NCBI RefSeq assembly: GCF_030064675.1
Contig: NZ_CP116413.1
Coordinates: 3,132,001 to 3,196,000, forward strand
Length of the DNA: 64,000 bases
DNA from: Crossiella sp. CA-258035
Lineage (GTDB): Bacteria > Actinomycetota > Actinomycetes > Mycobacteriales > Pseudonocardiaceae
Direction of reading: 5' to 3'
The notes beneath the pieces are model-generated. The model ran no database searches and had not been told where the DNA came from. It saw only the letters and a list, made by a program, of their open reading frames with translations. Shown here piece after piece: positions 35,664 through 44,478 of the stretch. Both the position numbers and the translations under genes were made by a program. Position 1 is the first letter of the stretch. The number at the start of each line of letters is the position of its first letter.

Positions 35664-36569
35664 TCAGGCGATCTCCACCATCACCGTCGGCAAGAACCGC
35701 TCGTAAGCTCCGGCATCGAAACTGCCCGCCTGCGGATGCAGCACAGCGGCCGCCGACAGTGCCGCCGCCTCCCGCAGGATCCGCGGCCACTCCCGCCCGT
35801 GCGCCAGGCCGGCCGCCAGTGCCGCCACGCAGGCGTCGCCGGCCCCGGTCGGGTTCCCGGCCAGTCGCCGGGGTGGCCGGGCGCGCCACGAACCCTCGTC
35901 AGTGATCGCCAGCAGGCCCGCGGGGCCGCCGGAGGCCAGTACCGCCTCCGCGCCGCCGGCGACCAGGGCCCTGGCCGCGGTGGCTGGGTCGGCGATGCCG
36001 GTCACCGCGCGGAGTTCGGCCGCGTTGGGCTTGATCGCGGTGGGGTTGCCGCCCAGGCCGTGGCGCAGGGCGTCGCCGTCGGCGTCCAGGACGGTGGGGG
36101 CGTGGCCGTTGACGATCTCCAGTAGTTCGCGGTAGGCGGTGGGGGGTAAGCCGGGGGGCAGGCTGCCGGAGAGGACCACCACCGACGCCGTCGGGGCCAG
36201 GCCGGCGAAGTGCTCGCGGAAGTTGGCCCACTCCGCTTCGGTGACCGCCGGGCCGGGCTCGTTGAACAGGGTGGCGTCGCCGCCGCTGACCACGGCCACC
36301 GTGCGCCGGGACTCCGCGGCGATCTCCACCAGGGCCGAGGGCAGGTCCGACTCCGCCAACTCGGCGCGGATGGCGCGGCCGGTGTCGCCGCCGGTCAGGC
36401 CGGTGACCACGGTGCTGTGGCCCAGGGCGTGCAGCACCCTCGAGACGTTGACGCCCTTGCCGCCCGCGCGGGTGCGCACCGTGCGCACCCGGTGTGTGGT
36501 GTGCGGTTGCAGGTCGTCGACGGTGTAGGTGACGTCCAGGGCCGCGTTCAGTGAGACGGTCAGGATCAC
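35664..36569 (-). CDS. PfkB-family sugar-phosphate kinase (tagatose-6-phosphate / fructose-1-phosphate kinase type)
   Basis: 301 residues. Family signature 1 AGGKGVNVSRVLHALG near residue 36 and signature 2 NPTGAGDACVAALAAG near 250 with catalytic Asp. Closest in type to LacC and FruK, which make a 1,6-bisphosphate. It overlaps the aldolase gene by 4 bases (ATGA), so kinase and aldolase act in sequence: tagatose-6-P (or fructose-1-P) to the bisphosphate, then cleavage. The neighbouring SIS gene favours tagatose-6-P; this is inference. Confidence 0.9.
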   Translation of the reverse strand: MILTVSLNAALDVTYTVDDLQPHTTHRVRTVRTRAGGKGVNVSRVLHALGHSTVVTGLTGGDTGRAIRAELAESDLPSALVEIAAESRRTVAVVSGGDATLFNEPGPAVTEAEWANFREHFAGLAPTASVVVLSGSLPPGLPPTAYRELLEIVNGHAPTVLDADGDALRHGLGGNPTAIKPNAAELRAVTGIADPATAARALVAGGAEAVLASGGPAGLLAITDEGSWRARPPRRLAGNPTGAGDACVAALAAGLAHGREWPRILREAAALSAAAVLHPQAGSFDAGAYERFLPTVMVEIA

Positions 36570-37405
36570 GGGGCGGCTCGCAGCACGCCGAGCAGGCGCT
36601 CGGCTTCCACGGCCACGGCTTCCCGGCCGGCGGCGAAGTACTTGCGGGTGTCCACTGTGGACGGGTTGGCGGCCAGGAACTCGCGCACCGCGGCGGTGAA
36701 GGTCTTGTTCAGGTGGGTGGCGATGTTGATTTTGGTCATGCCGGACTCGACCGCGGTGGTCAGGTCCGCGTCCGGCACACCGGAGGAACCGTGCAGCACC
36801 AACGGAACCGGGACCTTGGCGTGCAGGCGGGCGATCAGGTCGAAGTCCAGTGCGGCGTCGCGGGTGAGCATGGCGTGCGAGCTGCCCACCGCGACCGCGA
36901 GGGCGTCCACCGTGGTGGCCGCGACAAAAGCCGCCGCCTCGTCGGGGTCGGTGCGCACACCCGTGGCGTGTACCCCGTCCTTGCCGCCGACCTCGCCCAG
37001 TTCTGCCTCCACGAAGACCCCGTGCGCGTGGCAGTGCCCGGCGATCTCCTTGGTGGCCTTGACGTTGTCCGCGTAGTCCATTGTGGACGCGTCGAACATG
37101 ACACTGGTGAAGCCCAGCGCCACCGCCTCGCGCACCAGCTCCGGGTCCTCGGCGTGGTCCAGGTGCACCGCCACCGGCACCGCGGCCGCGCGGGCCACCG
37201 CCAGGGTGGCCAGGCCGATGGGGGCCAGTGCGCCGTGGTACTTCACGCAGTTCTGGCTGATCTGCAGCACCACCGGCGCGCCGGCGCGTTCGGCCCCGGT
37301 CACCAGGGCCTCGGCGTGTTCGAGCTGGATGACGTTGAAGGCGGCCACGCCGCGGCCCTCCCGCGCGGCCGCGGCGACGATCTCTCCGGTTGCTCTCAAC
37401 GGCAC
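36566..37405 (-). CDS. Class II ketose-bisphosphate aldolase (tagatose-1,6-bisphosphate type)
   Basis: 279 residues, GTG start. Zinc site visible as HLDHAED, GSSHAM and LHGSSGV; active-site loop EAELGEVGGKDGVH. The length and motifs fit the AgaY/GatY/KbaY group more than glycolytic FbaA. It would split the bisphosphate to DHAP and glyceraldehyde-3-phosphate. It lies between the SIS gene (34 bp upstream) and the kinase (overlapping). Confidence 0.92.
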   Translation of the reverse strand: MPLRATGEIVAAAAREGRGVAAFNVIQLEHAEALVTGAERAGAPVVLQISQNCVKYHGALAPIGLATLAVARAAAVPVAVHLDHAEDPELVREAVALGFTSVMFDASTMDYADNVKATKEIAGHCHAHGVFVEAELGEVGGKDGVHATGVRTDPDEAAAFVAATTVDALAVAVGSSHAMLTRDAALDFDLIARLHAKVPVPLVLHGSSGVPDADLTTAVESGMTKINIATHLNKTFTAAVREFLAANPSTVDTRKYFAAGREAVAVEAERLLGVLRAAP

Positions 37406-37439
37406 GACGCTGGCCCTTTCCTCAAGCGGTGGAGGTGTT

Positions 37440-38327
37440 TCAGGAGTGGTCGAGGATGACCGAGCGGGTCAGGTGCCTCGGCTGGTCGGGGTCCAGGCCC
37501 TTGGCCGCCGCGATGGCCACCGCGAGGCGCTGCACCACCACCAGCTCGGCCATTGGGTCGACCGCGCGCTGCCGGAACGCGCCGCCGGTGGCGGCCACGT
37601 CCTCGGCGAGTCCCTCCGGCGCCTGCCCGAACATCCAGGCCACCCGGTTCGGGCCGGTGATGCTGATCGGGCCGTGCCGGTACTCCATCGCCGGGTAGGA
37701 CTCCGTCCACGCGCAGGCGGCCTCGCGCATCTTCAGCCCGGCCTCCTGCGCGATCCCGTAGGTCCAGCCCCGGCCCAGGAAGGTGAACTGCTCCGCGCCC
37801 ACCAGCTCCGGCGCCAGCTCCTCGGTCAGCGCGGCCTCGGCGTCGGCGATCGCGGCGTCCAGGGACTCCCCGAGGCTGGCCCGCAGCAACGCCAGCGCGG
37901 TGGTGGCGAAGCGGGTCTGCACCACCGAGCGCTCGTCGGCGAAGTCCAGCAGCACCAGCGCGTCGGCCGCGGTGCGGATCGGCGTGTCCGCGTCACCGGT
38001 GATCGCCACGGTCGGGTCGCTGACCCGGCCTGCCAGGTCCAGCACCTCGGTGGTGGTGCCGGAGCGGGTGATCAGCACGATCCGGTCGTAGCGGCGGCCT
38101 GCCGGGTACTCCGAGGCGGCGAAGGCGTCGGTGTGCCCGCGTCCCGCCGACTCGCGCAGCGCCGCGTAGGCCTGCGCGATGAACCACGAGGTGCCGCAGC
38201 CGACCACCGCGACCCGTTCCCCGTCGCGCGGCAGGACCCCGGCGTGTCCACTGGCCAGCGCGGCGGCCCTGCGCCAGCATTCCGGCTGGCTGCTCAGCTC
38301 GGTCACCACGAACGGCTGCACGGTCAT
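37440..38327 (-). CDS. Double-SIS-domain sugar isomerase/deaminase (AgaS-like)
   Basis: 295 residues from the ATG at 38327 with AGGGAGG 6 bases upstream; a frame to 38450 extends into the operator region. Two SIS domains: VAVVGCGTSWFIAQAYAALR and ITRSGTTTEVLDLAG in the first, FLGRGWTYGIAQEAGLKMREA and YPAMEYRHGP in the second. This is the plan of AgaS and NagB-II, which deaminate and isomerise amino-sugar phosphates. First gene of the SIS-aldolase-kinase operon and divergent from a DeoR regulator. Confidence 0.88.
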   Translation of the reverse strand: MTVQPFVVTELSSQPECWRRAAALASGHAGVLPRDGERVAVVGCGTSWFIAQAYAALRESAGRGHTDAFAASEYPAGRRYDRIVLITRSGTTTEVLDLAGRVSDPTVAITGDADTPIRTAADALVLLDFADERSVVQTRFATTALALLRASLGESLDAAIADAEAALTEELAPELVGAEQFTFLGRGWTYGIAQEAGLKMREAACAWTESYPAMEYRHGPISITGPNRVAWMFGQAPEGLAEDVAATGGAFRQRAVDPMAELVVVQRLAVAIAAAKGLDPDQPRHLTRSVILDHS

Positions 38328-38379
38328 GGCGCGCCTCCCTTTGTCCCCTGTAGGTCCCCAGATGCGCTGAAGTATGCGC

Positions 38380-38411
38380 GTTGCTGCGTGTAAGTGCGCA
38401 CAATAAGCAAC
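38380..38411. promoter_or_regulatory. Candidate DeoR operator between the divergent sugar operons
   Basis: Inverted repeat GTTGCT (38380-38385) and AGCAAC (38406-38411) flanking GTGCGCAC (38394-38401), in a less G/C-rich patch. CAATA occurs twice at 10-bp spacing (38401, 38411). DeoR proteins often bind such repeats in divergent promoters. Confidence 0.45.
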
Positions 38412-38476
38412 AATAGTGCACGATCGACCATTCACAGTCGAGTGTGGCATGCGCGATCATGGTCGCGGAGGTGCGT

Positions 38477-39262
38477 GTGAACCGGTACGAGCGGCTGAAC
38501 ACCCTGTTGGAGATCCTGGCCGAGCGCGGGCGGGTGGAGGTCGACGAGATCGCCGCCGAGCTGGACGCCTCGGCCGCGACCATCCGCAGGGACCTCGACC
38601 ACCTGGCCGGTCAGCAGCTGCTGACCAGGACCAGGGGCGGCGCGGTGGCGCACGCGGTCTCCTACGACCTGCCGTTGCGCTACAAGTCGGTGCGGCACGC
38701 CGATGAGAAGCAGCGCATCGGCAAGGAGGCCGCGGCCCTGGTCGCGCGCGGCTCGGTGGTCGGCCTCAACGGCGGCACCACCACCACCGAGGTGGCCCGT
38801 GCGCTGGCCACCCGCGGCGACCTGCCGCACGTGGAGGGCGAGACCGCGATCACCGTGGTCACCAACGCGCTCAACATCGGCAACGAGCTCGCGGTGCGCC
38901 CGCAGGTGAAACTGGTGCTCACCGGCGGTGTGGCCCGCCCGCAGTCCTACGAGCTGATCGGCCCGCTGGGCACCAAGATCCTGGACGAGCTGACCCTGGA
39001 CATCACCTTCCTCGGCGTGGACGCCATCGACCCGGTCAGCGGGGCGGCCGCCCACCACGAGGGCGAGGCCAGCATCAACCGGCTGCTCGCGGCCAGGGCG
39101 CGGAAAGTGGTCGTGGTCGCCGACTCCTCGAAGATCGGCGGTAGTGCCTTCGCCCGCATCTGCGGTATCGAGGACGTGGACGTGTTGGTCACCGACATCG
39201 ACGCGAGTGAGGAGGACGTCCGCCGGTTCACCGAACGGGGGGTGGACGTGGTTCGGGTTTAG
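38477..39262 (+). CDS. DeoR-family transcriptional regulator (AgaR/GatR-like)
   Basis: 261 residues from the GTG at 38477, chosen for GGAGG 5 bases upstream; a frame from 38444 is also open. N-terminal HTH (RYERLNTLLEILAERGRVEV...SAATIRRDLDHL) and a C-terminal sugar-phosphate sensor domain with GLNGGTTTTEVARAL and VVVADSSKIGGSAFARI. DeoR proteins sense a sugar phosphate. Divergent from the SIS operon and upstream of the importer, so it probably controls both. Confidence 0.94.
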   Translation: MNRYERLNTLLEILAERGRVEVDEIAAELDASAATIRRDLDHLAGQQLLTRTRGGAVAHAVSYDLPLRYKSVRHADEKQRIGKEAAALVARGSVVGLNGGTTTTEVARALATRGDLPHVEGETAITVVTNALNIGNELAVRPQVKLVLTGGVARPQSYELIGPLGTKILDELTLDITFLGVDAIDPVSGAAAHHEGEASINRLLAARARKVVVVADSSKIGGSAFARICGIEDVDVLVTDIDASEEDVRRFTERGVDVVRV

Positions 39263-39338
39263 ACCGGGTGTCACGCACAGCGGACATGCGGTTACGGTTC
39301 GCGCAGGAGTGTTGACTACTGCGCATTTCACCGCGAGC

Positions 39339-39378
39339 ATGAGCGAAATCACGCAAGTTGTGACCACTCTTCGCTCAT
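39339..39378. promoter_or_regulatory. Inverted repeat upstream of the sugar importer operon
   Basis: Perfect 9-bp arms ATGAGCGAA (39339-39347) and TTCGCTCAT (39370-39378) with 22 bp between, ending 22 bp before the binding-protein ATG. Candidate operator for the DeoR or LacI regulator. Confidence 0.5.
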
Positions 39379-39400
39379 CGGCGAGACTAGGGGAGAAGTC

Positions 39401-40696
39401 ATGATCCAGTCGTCCAGGACAGCCAGGCGGACACTGTCCGTGCTGCTGGCCGCGGGCCTTGGCCTGACGGTCGCGGCGTGCGGAGGCGCGGGAGGCAGCG
39501 GCGACAAGACGCTGACCTACTGGTCGATGTGGCGGGAGAACGAACCGCAGGCGCAGGTGCTCAAGGAGACCGCGGAGGCGTTCAAGAAGAGCAGCGGCAT
39601 CGAGGTCAAGATCGAGTGGCAGGGCCGGGACGTGCTCAAGAAGGTCGCCCCCGCACTGCGCGGCGGCGATCTGCCGGACCTGGTGGACCAGGAGGAGAAC
39701 CAGATCCGGGCCACCCTGGTCGCCAACAACGCCCAGCGTGACCTGAGCGGGCTCTACGGCTCGACGGTCTCCAGCGGCGCGAAGGTCTCCGAGGTCGTGC
39801 CGGACCGGTACCTGACCAACGCCAAGAAGGACGGCAAGCTCTTCATGCTGCCGTACACCCTGCTCGGCTTCGGCCTGTTCTACAACGGCGCGGCGCTGCC
39901 GGAGGTGGCGAGCAAGCCGCCGGCGCGGTGGGCCGACTTCTCCCAGCTGCTGGCCAAGCGCAAGAGCGAGGGCAAGACCCCGCTCGCGCTGGACGGCGAC
40001 GTCGGTGACTACAACTCCTACTGGACCATCGCGGTGCTGCAGGGCGCGCTCGGTGTCGGCAAGGTCTCCGAGCTGGCCAAGGACCACGCGGGCACCGCGT
40101 GGAACACCGAGGCGGTCAAGAACGCGCTCGGCGAGGTGCGCAAGCTGGTGCAGAACGGCTACTTCATCCCCGGCTACGACGGCAGCAAGTTCCCGGCCGT
40201 GCAGGAGAAGTGGGCGCAGGGCGAGGCGGACTTCGTCAACGTGGGCAGCTGGGTGCCCAGCGAGGTCGGCAAGAAGGCCGCGCCAGGCTTCCAGTTCAGG
40301 TTCATGCCGTTCCCGGCGATCAGCGGCAAGGTGAACGTGCCGTCCTCCACCGTCGGCTTCGCCATCCCGCAGCGCGCCAAGCAGGCGGAGAACGCGGAGA
40401 AGTTCATCGCGTTCTTCCTCGGCGACGAGCACCTGGGCAAGATCTCCTCGGTGGCCAAGAACCTCACCCCGAACGCCAAGCTGACCGCGCCGCCGGAGCT
40501 GGCCGACGTGGGCAAGGCGTTGGCGGAGAACGAGTTGAGCCGTCCGCTCGACGGGGTCGACGCCGACTTCCCCGGCTACAACAACGAGGTCTTCAACCCG
40601 GTCAACGACCAGCTGATCAAGGGCAAGATCGACGTGGACCAGTTCCTCACCCAGCTGGCCGCCGCGCAGGCGAACTACTGGAAGAAGAACGGCTGA
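39401..40696 (+). CDS. Sugar ABC importer, substrate-binding lipoprotein
   Basis: 431 residues. Lipoprotein signal with Arg pairs, hydrophobic core and lipobox TVAAC (lipidated Cys27). The mature part is a family 1 (MalE-like) extracellular solute-binding protein, with WSMWRENEPQAQVLKETAEAF near the start. It captures the sugar outside the membrane and passes it to the two permeases, whose genes follow with a one-base overlap. Confidence 0.94.
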   Translation: MIQSSRTARRTLSVLLAAGLGLTVAACGGAGGSGDKTLTYWSMWRENEPQAQVLKETAEAFKKSSGIEVKIEWQGRDVLKKVAPALRGGDLPDLVDQEENQIRATLVANNAQRDLSGLYGSTVSSGAKVSEVVPDRYLTNAKKDGKLFMLPYTLLGFGLFYNGAALPEVASKPPARWADFSQLLAKRKSEGKTPLALDGDVGDYNSYWTIAVLQGALGVGKVSELAKDHAGTAWNTEAVKNALGEVRKLVQNGYFIPGYDGSKFPAVQEKWAQGEADFVNVGSWVPSEVGKKAAPGFQFRFMPFPAISGKVNVPSSTVGFAIPQRAKQAENAEKFIAFFLGDEHLGKISSVAKNLTPNAKLTAPPELADVGKALAENELSRPLDGVDADFPGYNNEVFNPVNDQLIKGKIDVDQFLTQLAAAQANYWKKNG

Positions 40697-41655
40697 TGGC
40701 CGCCCCCGCCGTGCCGGTGGCCGTGGCCGCACCGGCACGGCGGGCCAGCGCCGGCGCGGCCGCGTCCGGACCGCTGGCCCGCCGTCGCCGCCAGATCTTC
40801 TGGCCGTTCCTGCTGCCCGCGCTGCTGCTGTACCTCATCTTCTTCATCGGCCCGACCGTCGCCTCGGTGTGGATCTCCTTCCACCGCTGGAACGGCATCG
40901 GCGAGATGGAGCCCCGCGGCGTGCAGAACTACCTGCTGCTGCTGGACGACTCGATCTTCCTGACCTCCTTCGCCAACACCATGATCATCCTGGTCGGGGT
41001 CGGGCTGGCCACCTTCGCGGTCAGCTTCGCCCTCACCATGGTGCTGCGCGAGATGCGCGGCAAGAAGATCGTGCGCGCGGTGCTGTTCTTCCCCTACATC
41101 GTGGCGCCGCTGGTGCTGTCCATCCTGTGGGGCTTCCTGTTCTCCAGCGACGGCCTGGTGAACAAGGCCTGGCAGGCGATCGCCGGCGGCACCGGGCCGA
41201 ACTGGATCGCCGACCACCTGTTCCTGATCGTGGCGATCGGCCTGGTGTGGATCAACACCGGCTTCTACACCACGGTGATCATGGCTGGGGTGGACCGGAT
41301 TCCGCCCGAGCTGTACGAGGACTGCTCGCTGGCCGGGGCCAACGCCTGGCAGCGGTTCCGCTACGTGACGCTGCCGCTGTCCTGGGACGTGGTGGCCACC
41401 GCGGCGGTGATCTGGACGATCTCCTCGTTGAAGATCTTCGAGTTCATCTACGCCTTCGGCGGCACCACCAACGACATGCCGACCCCGGGCATCTGGAACA
41501 GCGCGTTGTTCGTCTACGGCAACACCTTCGGCAACCGGGTGCCGCAATACCAGTTCGGCTACGCCTCCGCCGCGGCGGTGGCCACGCTGGCGGTGATCAT
41601 CGTGCTGGTCGTGCTGCTGCGCCGGTTGATGCGGCGCGAGGCCGTCCAGTTCTGA
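40696..41655 (+). CDS. Sugar ABC importer permease (MalF-type)
   Basis: 319 residues from the ATG at 40696, overlapping the binding-protein stop (TGATG). Six membrane helices; an Ala/Arg-rich cytoplasmic N-terminus. The EAA-like loop that docks the ATPase reads EDCSLAGANAWQRFRYVTLP. First of two permeases of a CUT1 importer. Confidence 0.94.
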   Translation: MAAPAVPVAVAAPARRASAGAAASGPLARRRRQIFWPFLLPALLLYLIFFIGPTVASVWISFHRWNGIGEMEPRGVQNYLLLLDDSIFLTSFANTMIILVGVGLATFAVSFALTMVLREMRGKKIVRAVLFFPYIVAPLVLSILWGFLFSSDGLVNKAWQAIAGGTGPNWIADHLFLIVAIGLVWINTGFYTTVIMAGVDRIPPELYEDCSLAGANAWQRFRYVTLPLSWDVVATAAVIWTISSLKIFEFIYAFGGTTNDMPTPGIWNSALFVYGNTFGNRVPQYQFGYASAAAVATLAVIIVLVVLLRRLMRREAVQF

Positions 41656-41671
41656 GCGGAAGGGTCTTCTC

Positions 41672-42538
41672 ATGACTGCGACCACGGAGGCCGCGCCGAA
41701 GGCCCGCCGGGAGCGGCAGCCGCTGCGCGCGGCCGGGCTCGGGCTGGTCTGGCTGCTGGTGGCCTTCAACATCGGCGTGCTGGGCTGGATGCTGATCGCC
41801 GCGCTGCGCGAGCACACCGCGATCTTCCGGCAGCCGTGGGGGCTGGACAGCTTCGGCGAGTTCGGCAACTTCGCGCGTGCCTGGGTGGACAGCAACTTCG
41901 GGCAGGCCGCGATCAACACCATCGTGGTGGTGGCCGCTGCCTCCGTCGTGGTGGTGCTGGTGTGCGCGCCCGCCTCCTACGTGCTGTCCAAGACCCGCAC
42001 CCGGCTCTCCGGCGCGACCGCGGTGTTCTTCGCCATGGGCATCGGGATCCCGGTGCAGGTCATCGTGATCCCGCTGTACGTGCTGATGCAGGAACTGGGC
42101 CTGGTCAACAACCTGTTCGGGCTGTTCGTGCTGTACGTGGCGCTGTCGGTGCCGTTCACCGTGTTCCTGCTGACCGGGTTCTTCGGCTCGCTGCCGGATG
42201 AGATCGAGGAGGCCGCGGCCATCGACGGCGCCGGGTCGGTGCGCACGTTCGTGCAGATCGTGCTGCCGCTGGCGCGCAACGGGTTGCTGACCGCGTTGAT
42301 GCTCAACGTGATCGGGCTGTGGAACGAGACGTTCATCGCGCTGGTGTTCATCCAGAACACGGCCAAGAACACGTTGTCGCTGTCGCTGCTGGGCTTCCTG
42401 CAGACCCAGCAGTACGCGGGCCTGGACTACGGCACGCTGTTCGCCGGGGTCAGCATCCTGGTGCTGCCGATGGTGGCGATCTACGTGTGGCTGGGCAGGC
42501 GGATCATCGAGGGACTCACCGTGGGGGCGGTCAAGTGA
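41672..42538 (+). CDS. Sugar ABC importer permease (MalG-type)
   Basis: 288 residues, six membrane helices. EAA loop EEAAAIDGAGSVRTFVQIVLP. No ATPase gene is in this operon; actinomycete CUT1 systems usually share one MsiK-type ATPase encoded elsewhere. Its stop overlaps the GTG of the next gene (GTGA). Confidence 0.94.
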   Translation: MTATTEAAPKARRERQPLRAAGLGLVWLLVAFNIGVLGWMLIAALREHTAIFRQPWGLDSFGEFGNFARAWVDSNFGQAAINTIVVVAAASVVVVLVCAPASYVLSKTRTRLSGATAVFFAMGIGIPVQVIVIPLYVLMQELGLVNNLFGLFVLYVALSVPFTVFLLTGFFGSLPDEIEEAAAIDGAGSVRTFVQIVLPLARNGLLTALMLNVIGLWNETFIALVFIQNTAKNTLSLSLLGFLQTQQYAGLDYGTLFAGVSILVLPMVAIYVWLGRRIIEGLTVGAVK

Positions 42539-44478
42539 CCACGATCGAACAGGGTCGTCTCACGCTGCCGGTGTCGGCGGTCGGGCCGGAGAACCCGTTG
42601 CCGCCCTTGGCCGGGCTGCCCGACGGCCCCGGCGCGGTGGACCTCTCCGAGGTGCCGGCCGACCTGGCGGCGGCCGCGGCCTACGGGCACGTGCGCGGCA
42701 TGCTGCCCTACCTGACCCAGGACTCCTACCGTCGCGCGCCCGAAGAGTCCACAGTGGACACTGTGGTGCTGGACAACGGATTGCTGCGCGCGAGTTTCGT
42801 GCCCGCGCTTGGCGGCAGGCTGTGGTCGCTGGTGGACCTGGCCGAGGACCGCGAGCTGCTGCACGTGCCCAGGCTGCTGCAACCGGCGAACCTGGCGCTG
42901 CGCAACGCCTGGTTCGCCGGTGGCGTGGAGTGGAACATCGGCACCAGGGGGCACAGCCCGTTCACCTGCGCGCCGCTGCACGCGGCCCAGGTGCGCGGTC
43001 CCGGCGGGGTGCCCGCGTTGCGGATGTGGGAGTTCGAGCGGCTGCGCGGGCTGGTGTTCCAGGTCGACGCCTGGCTGGCCGAGGGCTCGCCGGTGCTGCA
43101 CGTCGGGGTGCGGGTGCACAACCCCCAGCCGCACGAGGTGCCGATGTACTGGTGGTCCAACACCGCGGTCACCGAGACCCCGCGCACCAGGGTGCTGGCC
43201 CCGTCCACCAGCGCCTTCCGCACGCACTACAGCGGCAAACTGTCCAGAGTGGACGTTCCGGTGCACGAGGGGCTGGAGACCACCTACCCGGCCGGGATCC
43301 CGGACGCCGCCGACTTCTTCCACGACCTGCCGGAGGACCTGGACGGCAGGCCGTGGATCGCCGCGCTGGACGAGCAGGGCTACGGCCTGGCGCAGGCATC
43401 CACCGGGCGGCTGCGCGGCCGGAAGCTGTTCTGCTGGGGCGGTTCGGTCGGCGGGCGGCACTGGCAGGAGTGGCTCGGCGGCCAGGACACCGAGCCCTAC
43501 TGCGAGATCCAGGCCGGGCTCGCCCGCACCCAGTACGAGCACCTGCCGATGCCCGCCGGCGCGGACTGGACCTGGGTGGAGACCTACGGTCCACTGCGGA
43601 CGGACCCGGCGCTGGTGCACGGCGACTGGACCGGTGCGGTGGCCGAGGTCGAGCGCGCGCTGGCCGGGACCAGCCCCGCGGACTGCCTGCGCGCCGCGCT
43701 GCACGAGTACACCGAGGTGACCGCGAAACTGCCGCCGGTGGCCGCGCTGCACACCGGAAGTGGCTGGGGCGCGCTGGAACGGCACCGCAGGGCCGAGGCG
43801 GGGGAGAGCCCGCTGCCACCGGAGGCCACGCCCTTCGCCGAGGGCACCCTCGGCCCGGAACAGGCCCCGTGGCTGGCGCTGCTGCGCACCGGCGAGCTGC
43901 CCGAGCCCGGTCCCGCCAGCCCGCCGATGTCCTATGTGGACGGACCGGACTGGGCGGCCAGGCTGGCCGCCGCGCCGGAGCACTGGGCCACCGCCTACCA
44001 CCGCGGCGTGCTGGCACACGGCGCGGGCGCGCTGGACGAGGCCGCCGACCACTACCGCCGCTCCCTGGAGCTGAGCCCCTCGCCCTGGGCGGCGCGGGCG
44101 CTGGCCCTGGTCGCGGCCGAGCAGGGCGAGCTGACCACCGCCGCGGACCTGCTCCGGCAGGCCCTCGGCGGGGCGCCGCTGATCTGGCAGCTGGCGGTGG
44201 AGACGGTGTCCGCGCTGCTCAAGGCCGGTGACCCCGCCGCGGCGCTGACGGTGCTGGACGCGCTGGCGCCGGAAGTCGCCGGGCACGGCCGGGTGCAGCT
44301 GCTGCGGGTGCAGGCGCACCTGGCGGCCGGTGAGCGGGGCCGGGCGGCCGGGCTGCTGCGGGCGGGCATCGAGGTGCCGGACCTGCGCGAGGGCGAGATC
44401 AGCCTGGACCACCTGTGGGCCCAGGCCTGTCCGGAGACCCCGCTACCCGCGCGCTACGACTTCCGCATGCACGTCTGA
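42535..44478 (+). CDS. DUF5107 protein with C-terminal TPR-like repeats
   Basis: 647 residues, GTG start overlapping the permease stop. Residues about 40-370 match the DUF5107 plan (ALGGRLWSLVDLAEDRELL, AWFAGGVEWNIGTRGHSP, EVPMYWWSNTAVTET, FCWGGSVGGRHWQEWL), a beta-sandwich related to galactose mutarotase/glycosidase domains. Residues about 480-640 are helical repeats of TPR type. No signal peptide, so cytosolic. DUF5107 genes travel with sugar ABC importers; a role in processing the imported glycan is likely but unproven. The 3' end overlaps the convergent hydrolase by 36 bases. Confidence 0.85.
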   Translation: MTTIEQGRLTLPVSAVGPENPLPPLAGLPDGPGAVDLSEVPADLAAAAAYGHVRGMLPYLTQDSYRRAPEESTVDTVVLDNGLLRASFVPALGGRLWSLVDLAEDRELLHVPRLLQPANLALRNAWFAGGVEWNIGTRGHSPFTCAPLHAAQVRGPGGVPALRMWEFERLRGLVFQVDAWLAEGSPVLHVGVRVHNPQPHEVPMYWWSNTAVTETPRTRVLAPSTSAFRTHYSGKLSRVDVPVHEGLETTYPAGIPDAADFFHDLPEDLDGRPWIAALDEQGYGLAQASTGRLRGRKLFCWGGSVGGRHWQEWLGGQDTEPYCEIQAGLARTQYEHLPMPAGADWTWVETYGPLRTDPALVHGDWTGAVAEVERALAGTSPADCLRAALHEYTEVTAKLPPVAALHTGSGWGALERHRRAEAGESPLPPEATPFAEGTLGPEQAPWLALLRTGELPEPGPASPPMSYVDGPDWAARLAAAPEHWATAYHRGVLAHGAGALDEAADHYRRSLELSPSPWAARALALVAAEQGELTTAADLLRQALGGAPLIWQLAVETVSALLKAGDPAAALTVLDALAPEVAGHGRVQLLRVQAHLAAGERGRAAGLLRAGIEVPDLREGEISLDHLWAQACPETPLPARYDFRMHV

